From the NCBI GenBank assembly GCA_001672075.1, contig LJOT01000006.1, positions 1-42,162 on the forward strand: a stretch of DNA of 42,162 nucleotides, given 5' to 3'. Shown piece after piece: positions 35,743 to 42,162 of this stretch. Source of the DNA: Anabaena sp. CRKS33. Lineage in GTDB: Bacteria > Cyanobacteriota > Cyanobacteriia > Cyanobacteriales > Nostocaceae. Every line of letters begins with the position of its first letter. Position 1 is the stretch's first letter. The translations under genes were made by a program, and so were the position numbers. The notes beneath the pieces were generated by a model that was not told the origin of the DNA, did no database searches, and saw only the letters and a list, made by a program, of their open reading frames with translations.

Positions 35743-37137
35743 TTAATTATTAGCAATTCTCCGTGTAATTTCCTCTACCAAATCTACCAAATTTACTTCT
35801 ATTTGTTCACCACTTTGTAGATCTTTTAATGATGATTTTCGCGCTGCTGCTTCCTCCCCACCAATAATTACACAAAACCTAATTCCTTGTTTATCTGCGG
35901 CTTGAAATTGTTTACCTAAAGGGCGTTTTTCAAAGTTAGTTACAACATTAATCCCCCCCTGACGTAATTGTTGTGATATTTGTAAATAAATAGGCATTAA
36001 ATCCTCTTGCATATTCACTACTACTACCTGAGTTGGTGTCGCAGATAAAGTATTAAGAATACCCGCTTTTAACAAGCGACTAATTAACCGAGTTAAACCG
36101 ATAGAAATACCCACACCAGGCATTTTTTCACCGATAAAAATCCCTACCAATTCTTCATATCTCCCACCAGAACAAATACTCCCCAAAGCCTCATGGCCTA
36201 ATAAGGTAGTTTCATAAACCGTGCCAGTATAGTAATTTAAACCACGGGCAATAGATAAGTCAATACAAAAACGTTTATCAGCAACTCCTAAATTTCTCAC
36301 CCCATTAACCACAGTTGCTAATTCCGTTACTCCTAAATTAAATTGCGCTGCTTCGGGAATATTTTCGGCTAAATGTTTGAGTTTATCTAAAATATCATCA
36401 ATACTGCCATCAATTTTAATAAACTCAATAATTTTCTCCGTTTGTTCTGAAGAAATACCTTCTTTTTCTAACTCTTGTTTAACTTTAACCTCGCCAATTT
36501 TTTCCAAATTATCAATAATACTAATACAGGTTTTAATTTGCTGTTCTGCAATGCCTACAGACTGAAAAAAACCTGTGAGGATTTTGCGGTTATTAATGCG
36601 AATAACAAAATCACCAATATTAATTTTTTCAAATATCTCCGTAATAATTGCCGGCATTTGGGCATCATAAAGTAAACTGAGTTTACCACGGGCAACCACA
36701 TCAATATCACATTGTCGAAACTGCCGAAAACGTCCATCTTTTGCCCGTTCTCCCCGGAATACCATATCCATTTGATAACGAGCAAAGGGAAAAGTCAATT
36801 CATTCAAATGACGTGCAATATAAGCAGCAAAAGGAACAGTTTGATCAAATTTTAAAGCTCTAGCTTCTGAACCAGTTTCTCCCGATTTATCCTTTTCTGC
36901 TTGGCGATTTGGTGGTAAAATTGGTTCGATACCATAGATAATATTATCACCTTGATTACCTTTAGCTTGCAACACTTCTAACCGTTCCACTGCTGGGGTT
37001 TCAATGGGTGTAAAACCATAACTTTCAAAAACCTTGCGAATAATATCTAGTAAATGTACTTCTAGTCGCTTTTCGCTGGGTAGAAATTCAGGAAAACCAC
37101 TAGGAGTAGAAAAGTTGATTTTGTCATTTTTAGTCAT
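35743..37137 (-). CDS. hisS: Histidyl-tRNA synthetase
   Basis: A class II aminoacyl-tRNA synthetase of 464 residues, somewhat longer than the E. coli enzyme. Motif 1 region: GFPEFLPSEKRLEVHLLDII. Motif 2: MVFRGERAKDGRFRQFRQCD. The two histidine-binding stretches: ARGLNYYTGTVYE and motif 3 PGVGISIGLTRLI. The C-terminal anticodon domain carries GKQFQAADKQGIRFCVIIG. It converges with recR and is followed by a 140-bp spacer. Confidence 0.95.
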   Translation of the reverse strand: MTKNDKINFSTPSGFPEFLPSEKRLEVHLLDIIRKVFESYGFTPIETPAVERLEVLQAKGNQGDNIIYGIEPILPPNRQAEKDKSGETGSEARALKFDQTVPFAAYIARHLNELTFPFARYQMDMVFRGERAKDGRFRQFRQCDIDVVARGKLSLLYDAQMPAIITEIFEKINIGDFVIRINNRKILTGFFQSVGIAEQQIKTCISIIDNLEKIGEVKVKQELEKEGISSEQTEKIIEFIKIDGSIDDILDKLKHLAENIPEAAQFNLGVTELATVVNGVRNLGVADKRFCIDLSIARGLNYYTGTVYETTLLGHEALGSICSGGRYEELVGIFIGEKMPGVGISIGLTRLISRLLKAGILNTLSATPTQVVVVNMQEDLMPIYLQISQQLRQGGINVVTNFEKRPLGKQFQAADKQGIRFCVIIGGEEAAARKSSLKDLQSGEQIEVNLVDLVEEITRRIANN

Positions 37138-37279
37138 GTTCTTACCTTACTAAATGGGAAATTAACTACAGTATTAGTATTTTACCTTTTTTTCACAGGA
37201 GAGGAAAGTTTGTAGTCAGGATTTATTGCTGATATTCTTTTTTTGAGGGATAAATGTTAAATCATCCTCAACTACTTAA

Positions 37280-38704
37280 TCATTCAGATATATTATTAAA
37301 CCACCAAGGATCTTTATTAGAGTTAGTTTTCATCAAAAATGCCTTTTTTCGTAAGAAGCGATTTAAACCCATTGTACCAATCCGTGAACCTCCCAAACCA
37401 GAAAATTTAAAAGCATTTCTATCTCCTTCATTAATTAATGAACTTAAACCAGCATCATTAATACTAATAGTACCAGCTTCTATTTGATTGGCAACTTCTA
37501 TTGCTAATTCTTCTGACTCTGCAAATACAGCAGCACTAAGTCCATAAATAGAATCATTGGCTAAATTTATTGCTTCTTCAATATTAGCAAAAGACATCAC
37601 AGGCATAATTGGTCCAAATGTTTCTTCAGTCATTATTTGCATAGAATGGTTAACTTGAGTTATCACTGTGGGACGACACCACCAACCTCCACCTAATTCT
37701 TCTACTTTACCACCACAGTGAATTACAGCCCCTTTTAAGATAGCATCTTGTAAATGATCATTAATAATAGCTGCTTGTTTTTCGGAAATAATTGGACCAA
37801 TTTCACCACTTTCAATAGTTGGGTAGGCTAGTTTTAATTGATGGGATTTAGTCACTAATTGATGATAAAATTCTTCAAATATAGATTCAGCAACATAAAT
37901 TCTTGCAATGGCTGAACATGACTGTCCGGTATTAGTTACAGCAGCCCATAAAATTGCTGAGGTTGCTAAATCTAAATCCGCTGATTCTAAAACAATAGCT
38001 GGGTCTTTTCCTCCCAATTCTAAAAAAGCTGGAATAAAATTAATTGCGGCATTTTCAGCGACTAAACGCCCAGTTTCTACACTACCTGTAAAACAAATTA
38101 AATCTACATCTTCAATTAAAGCGGCTCCGGTTTGTGATCCTCCTTCGACAAAATTTAAAACCTCTCTTAATTGGGGTATATTGTTTAGGGTAGTCATTAA
38201 AGGAGCGACAAAACGAGGAGTTATTTCACTAGGTTTAACTATGACAGCACAACCAGCTAATAAAGCAGGAATTGTATCAATGGTAGACAAAGATAGGGGA
38301 AAGTTCCAAGGACTAATTACACCAACAAGAGGATAAGGAACAGCAGTTTGTTGTAAAGAAATAAAAGGAATAGATGTATTTTTCGCTGTACTTTGTAGTA
38401 ATTGCGGAGCTAAATTACACCATTTATCAAGATTAGCAAGAAATGAATCTATTTCCATGATTGATGTTGATAGTCTACCCGTATCACTAACTAAAGCTTC
38501 TGTTAGTTGAGTCCGTTCTGATAATATAGCTTGTTTCCATTTTTTTAAGGCCGCAATTCTTTCCTCTACTGCTAATTTTTGCCAAATAACTTGTCCCCTT
38601 CGCAGCCTGTGACATTGCTGAGAAAGTAATTTTGGTGGTGGAGGAACAATGACATAATCAAATTTACCTGTGCGGGGGTTGCGGACTTCTATGGGTTTAC
38701 TCAT
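37280..38704 (-). CDS. Aldehyde dehydrogenase family protein
   Basis: An NAD(P)-dependent dehydrogenase of 474 residues. The Rossmann signature FTGSVETGR, the general base in LELGGKDPAIVL (Glu near 231) and the nucleophile in NTGQSCSA (Cys near 263) are present, as are EETFGPIMPVM and the C-terminal GLGGSRIGTMGL. The substrate cannot be told. The coniferyl/alkanal-type C-terminus suggests fatty aldehydes or succinate semialdehyde; both are guesses. Confidence 0.9.
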   Translation of the reverse strand: MSKPIEVRNPRTGKFDYVIVPPPPKLLSQQCHRLRRGQVIWQKLAVEERIAALKKWKQAILSERTQLTEALVSDTGRLSTSIMEIDSFLANLDKWCNLAPQLLQSTAKNTSIPFISLQQTAVPYPLVGVISPWNFPLSLSTIDTIPALLAGCAVIVKPSEITPRFVAPLMTTLNNIPQLREVLNFVEGGSQTGAALIEDVDLICFTGSVETGRLVAENAAINFIPAFLELGGKDPAIVLESADLDLATSAILWAAVTNTGQSCSAIARIYVAESIFEEFYHQLVTKSHQLKLAYPTIESGEIGPIISEKQAAIINDHLQDAILKGAVIHCGGKVEELGGGWWCRPTVITQVNHSMQIMTEETFGPIMPVMSFANIEEAINLANDSIYGLSAAVFAESEELAIEVANQIEAGTISINDAGLSSLINEGDRNAFKFSGLGGSRIGTMGLNRFLRKKAFLMKTNSNKDPWWFNNISE

Positions 38705-38748
38705 TTGTGATTAATTTAAATGTGAATTTAAAAATATTTAATTTGATT

Positions 38749-38780
38749 TCCCGCCCAGAGGCAAAGGAGCAAAGACGCAA
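38749..38780. repeat. GCAAAGG-type dispersed repeat
   Basis: CGCCCAGAGGCAAAGGAGC followed by AAAGACGCAAA. The same family occurs near 3350, at 11669-11700 and at 34926-34957. Confidence 0.6.
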
Positions 38781-38805
38781 AAAAAGAATTACAATCAATA
38801 TTGTA

Positions 38806-39030
38806 GGGCTTGCTGAAAAACCTAAAACCATTTCCATTTATTAACAAAGGGTAAAGGGTTTCGCGGATTTTTACCACAAAAAAGTGCCAGGTTTTGGCTA
38901 ATGGTGTCTCAAAAGAGGTGCATTTTTCTTTGTCGGATTTGGAAAATTGAGGATATCCAGACAGTTAAAACTTTTCCCTGTCCCCTGTTCCCTGTTGCCT
39001 CCCCTCACAGACAAATTATTCAGCAAGCCC
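38806..39030. mobile_element. MITE-like element, 12-bp terminal inverted repeats, 7-bp target duplication
   Basis: GGGCTTGCTGAA at 38806-38817 and TTCAGCAAGCCC at 39019-39030 are exact inverted repeats. TATTGTA flanks the element on both sides (38799-38805 and 39031-39037), a probable target-site duplication. The 225 bp between hold no intact gene. Because a TA lies at each edge, boundaries two bases further out (14-bp repeats and a 5-bp duplication) are also possible. An apparent upstream start of the next gene lies inside this element. Confidence 0.72.
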
Positions 39031-39102
39031 TATTGTAGGTTTCCTAAAACGTTTTTACAGTATTTATTGTATTCTGAAAATAGTCCATTTATAGTTACTT
39101 GT

Positions 39103-39966
39103 ATGTTGGCTGCTCAAAAACTGCGGGAATTACTCGCACGTCCTGAAATTATCGTTATTCCTGGCGTTTATGACTGTTTGAGTGCAAAATTGGTAGAAAA
39201 AGCAGGTTTTGATGTCGCTGCTACTAGCGGTTTCGGTATTGCTGCTTCTACCTTGGGTTTACCTGACTATGGTTTTCTCACTGCTACGGAAAATTTTTAC
39301 AGTATCGGCCGGATAGCTAAGTCAATTAATATACCTTTAATTGCTGATTGTGATACGGGTTATGGTAATGCTTTAAATGTCATGCGAACCGTCAAAGATG
39401 CGGTTCAATTGGGTTTAGCAGGAATAATTTTAGAAGACCAAGAATGGCCGAAGAAATGCGGTCATTTTTCAGGTAAACGAGTTATTTCTGCGACTGAACA
39501 CGCGGGAAAAATCCGGGCTGCGGTAGAAGCGCGAGGTGATAGTAGTTTGGTCATTATAGCCCGAACTGATGCCCGTGGTCCGTTGGGTTTAGCAGAAGCT
39601 ATTCATCGTGGTCAATTATATATTAATGCTGGTGCAGATGTGTTGTTTGTGGAAGCTCCCCAATCTGTGCTAGAGTTGCAAACTATAGCCGCTGCTTTTC
39701 CTCATGTACCATTAGTTGCAAATATTGTTGAAGGTGGTAAAACTCCGCCAATTTCCCCTCAAGAATTGCAAAATTTGGGGTTTAAAATTGTCTTTTTTCC
39801 TCTGACTGCACTTATGGCTGTCACTGAAGTAATGAATGTTTGTTTCCGTCATTTGAAAGCCCAGGGAACTACTGATAATTTACCGGGTTTGATGAATTTT
39901 CAAGATTTTCAAGAACTTATGAATGTTCCTGAATATTTAGCTGTAGAAAAGGAATATGAACCATGA
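39103..39966 (+). CDS. Isocitrate lyase/PEP mutase family enzyme
   Basis: 287 residues from the ATG at 39103 (MLAAQKLRELLARPE). The TIM-barrel signature includes GVYDCLSAKLVEKAGFDVAA, IADCDTGYGNALNV (metal-binding Asp near 84), EDQEWPKKCGHFSGKRVI (KKCGH loop near 116) and IIARTDARGPLGLAEAI. This fits the 2-methylisocitrate lyase, oxaloacetate decarboxylase or carboxyphosphonate mutase group; exact activity is undetermined. The frame extends upstream to 38947, but those 52 codons translate the end of the MITE-like element, so they are excluded. Confidence 0.88.
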   Translation: MLAAQKLRELLARPEIIVIPGVYDCLSAKLVEKAGFDVAATSGFGIAASTLGLPDYGFLTATENFYSIGRIAKSINIPLIADCDTGYGNALNVMRTVKDAVQLGLAGIILEDQEWPKKCGHFSGKRVISATEHAGKIRAAVEARGDSSLVIIARTDARGPLGLAEAIHRGQLYINAGADVLFVEAPQSVLELQTIAAAFPHVPLVANIVEGGKTPPISPQELQNLGFKIVFFPLTALMAVTEVMNVCFRHLKAQGTTDNLPGLMNFQDFQELMNVPEYLAVEKEYEP

Positions 39967-40034
39967 CTGAATATTAGTAACCTTGACTACTTTTAGTATT
40001 TTTTCAAGTGTTCTTAATAAACGGCAAAATATAT

Positions 40035-40082
40035 TATAATATTGTTACATATTTGTTAAGAAAGGTTACACGACTCTTAACA
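40035..40082 (+). promoter_or_regulatory. Promoter and inverted repeat upstream of ndh
   Basis: TATAAT at 40035-40040 is preceded at 18 bp by TTCTTA (40011-40016). Downstream, TGTTAAG (40054-40060) and CTTAACA (40076-40082) form a 7-bp inverted repeat with a 15-base gap, just before the Shine-Dalgarno AAAGGAAA. This could be an operator or a leader hairpin. Confidence 0.4.
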
Positions 40083-40098
40083 AAAGGAAATATTGTTT

Positions 40099-41460
40099 AT
40101 GGTTGTTCCACGCGAAAATAATGCACCACATGAGGTTGTTATCATTGGTGGTGGGTTTGGTGGACTTTATGCGGCAAAGGCTCTGTCCAACACCAATGTA
40201 AATGTGACTCTGATTGATAAACGCAATTTTCACTTATTTCAGCCGCTTTTATATCAAGTTGCCACAGGTACATTATCACCTGCTGATATTTCCGCACCAT
40301 TACGATCTGTATTCAGCAAAAGCAAGAATACAAAGGTGTTTTTGGGAGAAGTAAGTGATATTGACCCCAAAAAACAACAAGTTATTTTAGGCGATGAAAT
40401 CATACCTTATGATACATTAATTGTAGCCACAGGTGCTAACCATTCCTATTTTGGTAAAGACCACTGGAAAGAATTTGCTCCTGGTTTGAAAACTGTGGAA
40501 GATGCGATAGAAATGCGGCGGCGGATATTTTCAGCATTTGAAGCAGCAGAAAAAGAAACTGATGCCAAACAACGCCAAGCTTACTTGACTTTTGTGATTG
40601 TAGGCGGAGGTCCAACTGGTGTAGAATTAGCAGGTGCGATCTCCGAATTGGCATACAAAACTCTTAAAGAGGATTTCCGCAACATTGACACATCAGAAAC
40701 GAGAATTTTACTATTACAAGGGGGCGATCGCATTCTTCCACATATTGCGCCAGTGTTATCCAAAGTAGCAGCAGAATCTTTGCAAAAGTTGGGCGTAATT
40801 ATTCACACTAACACCAGAGTAACAAATATTGAAAATGATATTGTTACCTTTAAACAAGGCGATGAAATCACAGAAATTCCCTCAAAAACTATATTATGGG
40901 CTGCGGGTGTTCAAGGTTCAGCTATGGGGAAAGTTCTAGCACAAAAAACAGGTGTAGAGTGCGATTTCTCTGGCAGAGTAATTGTAGAACCAAACTTAAC
41001 CATTAAGGATTATAAAAACATTTTCGTAATTGGAGATCTAGCAAATTTCTCCCATCAAACTGGTAAACCTTTACCAGGTGTTGCACCCGTAGCCAAACAA
41101 CAAGGAGAATATGTAGGTGGACTAATTCAACTACGGCTTCAAGGTCATACTTTGCCAGAATTTCATTACACTGACGTGGGTAGTTTGGCAATGATTGGGC
41201 AAAATTTAGCTGTGGTAGATTTAGGTTTTATTAAACTTACAGGTTTCCTAGCTTGGGTATTTTGGTTAATAATTCATATCTACTTCTTAATCGAGTTTGA
41301 CACTAAAATAGTAGTCGTAATTCAATGGGCTTGGAATTATATTACTCGTAATCGTCGCTCTCGATTAATTACAGGTAAAGAAGCTTTTTTGGAATCACAA
41401 CCTGTTAACAATAACAGTCCTTACCAAGCTACAGAAAATAAGCAACCAGTCAAACTTTAG
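40099..41460 (+). CDS. Type II NADH dehydrogenase (NDH-2)
   Basis: A single-subunit, non-proton-pumping NAD(P)H:quinone oxidoreductase of 453 residues. FAD fold EVVIIGGGFGGLYAAKAL, NAD fold FVIVGGGPTGVELAGAISEL, quinone-proximal NFHLFQPLLYQVATG and KTILWAAGVQGSAMGK, and the second FAD motif IFVIGDLANF are in order. A hydrophobic C-terminal stretch (LTGFLAWVFWLIIHIYFLIE) anchors it to the membrane. The ATG at 40099 follows AAAGGAAA; a TTG two codons earlier is less likely. Such enzymes in cyanobacteria are thought to sense or tune quinone redox state. Confidence 0.92.
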   Translation: MVVPRENNAPHEVVIIGGGFGGLYAAKALSNTNVNVTLIDKRNFHLFQPLLYQVATGTLSPADISAPLRSVFSKSKNTKVFLGEVSDIDPKKQQVILGDEIIPYDTLIVATGANHSYFGKDHWKEFAPGLKTVEDAIEMRRRIFSAFEAAEKETDAKQRQAYLTFVIVGGGPTGVELAGAISELAYKTLKEDFRNIDTSETRILLLQGGDRILPHIAPVLSKVAAESLQKLGVIIHTNTRVTNIENDIVTFKQGDEITEIPSKTILWAAGVQGSAMGKVLAQKTGVECDFSGRVIVEPNLTIKDYKNIFVIGDLANFSHQTGKPLPGVAPVAKQQGEYVGGLIQLRLQGHTLPEFHYTDVGSLAMIGQNLAVVDLGFIKLTGFLAWVFWLIIHIYFLIEFDTKIVVVIQWAWNYITRNRRSRLITGKEAFLESQPVNNNSPYQATENKQPVKL

Positions 41461-41663
41461 GATTTTTGTTTTTTAGCTAGTAAGCTGTTAAGCGCCTAAA
41501 TTGTATAATCCGAAAATGGTTAAGTTTTCTGGGGTGGGCATACTTCGACAATATCAGTACAAGTTTTGCCCACCAGACTTATACAAATTTGTTCAAGCTG
41601 GTTTTGTAGCTTTATTAAGGAATCCAGTAAATTAATTTACTCTGAGGATTTTCAGGATATTTT

Positions 41664-41836
41664 TTGTCAGAATCAGGATATCCACCGATTAGAGGATTAA
41701 CAGGATGTTTTTGAGAAAATATAGGTTTTTGTGAATGATAATATATTTTACTCATAAAATTGTCAGAATCAGGATATCCACCGATTAGAGGATTAACAGG
41801 ATGTTTTTGAGGAAATATAGGTTTTTGTGAATGATA
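41664..41836. repeat. Two 77-bp direct repeats
   Basis: 41664-41740 and 41760-41836, both starting TTGTCAGAATCAGGATATCC, differ at one base and are separated by 19 bp. Confidence 0.88.
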
Positions 41837-41840
41837 GAAA

Positions 41841-42071
41841 ATATATTTTCCTCTAAATCATAAATTATTATCATTAACTATTCACAGAAAATCTACAAAT
41901 AACAATCCTGTACATCCTTAAATCCTGGTTATCCTGATTCAGACAACTCTTATCCAGAATCAAGAATATATTTTCCTCCAAATCATAAATTATCATCATT
42001 AACTATTCACAGAAAATCTATAAATAACAATCCTGTACATCCTGAAATCCTGGTTATCCTGATTCTGACAA
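41841..42071. repeat. Two 106-bp direct repeats, partly inverse to the preceding pair
   Basis: 41841-41946 and 41966-42071 start ATATATTTTCCTC and end near CCTGATTCTGACAA, with few differences. Their ends are the reverse complement of the start of the 77-bp repeats, so the whole 400-bp block can fold as nested imperfect inverted repeats. No gene is visible from 41461 to the window end. Confidence 0.85.
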
Positions 42072-42162
42072 CCATCACAAACAATCTCCAAATGGTGAAA
42101 ACGTAACTTGATATAGCTTGTGCTACACTATCAGAAAATTTCCCAATCTTCAATTTTTAACC

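Noticed and set aside
1-42162. CRISPR array or tRNA/rRNA genes
   Set aside because: No regularly spaced repeat with unique spacers was seen; the repeats found are direct duplications. No tRNA-like or rRNA sequence was recognised by eye, though a covariance-model scan was not possible.

Overview
The window comes from a cyanobacterium, most likely a filamentous, AT-rich member of the Nostocales. The evidence is a psaD gene (photosystem I), the short cyanobacterial type of Hfq next to dapF, a DICT-domain histidine kinase, about 20 copies of the HIP1 octamer GCGATCGC, and many short dispersed repeats of the kind found in Nostoc/Anabaena genomes. The genus is inference.

Layout. 1-3035 is the 3' part of a large helicase-like gene cut by the window edge. 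It is followed by a 166-bp tandem duplication (3047-3389). 3392-7517 carries trpE, psaD and a DICT-GAF histidine kinase, all on the minus strand. 7715-8040 is a tnpB remnant. 8047-11592 is metH, which contains two in-frame dispersed repeats. 11747-12628 is a membrane-anchored amidase. After a gene-free stretch come dapF and hfq (divergent), a truncated HipA-like protein, a CPA2-type antiporter with a TrkA module, and purD. 18615-19591 has no genes but several hairpin repeats. A yefM-yoeB toxin-antitoxin pair with a recognisable promoter and operator follows (19533-20099), then tmk-holB. Two serine/threonine-kinase-like genes (22100-24798) lie between holB and a 161-bp direct duplicate of an internal holB segment.

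25164-29145 is a probable organosulfur region: an AsfA/AprA-like flavoprotein and its 2x[4Fe-4S] ferredoxin, preceded by a 56-codon gene with a strong Shine-Dalgarno, all divergent from an SsuA-like lipoprotein. 29898-33285 holds a small membrane protein, a TIGR04283-type glycosyltransferase, a TVP38/DedA protein and a MerA-like flavin reductase, all on the plus strand. Then come miaE, a DUF2887/Rpn-type nuclease-like gene, recR (with no ordinary start codon), hisS, an aldehyde dehydrogenase, an isocitrate lyase/PEP mutase family enzyme and a type II NADH dehydrogenase. The window ends in a 400-bp cluster of repeats.

Most genes are single housekeeping units rather than long operons. Clear coupled units are tmk-holB, yefM-yoeB, the small ORF-flavoprotein-ferredoxin set, and the membrane protein-glycosyltransferase-TVP38 set. 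The most unusual content is how far dispersed repeats intrude into genes: inside metH, into apparent N-termini of the amidase and recR, around the kinase pair, and as a MITE-like element next to the lyase gene. No rRNA, tRNA or CRISPR array was recognised.
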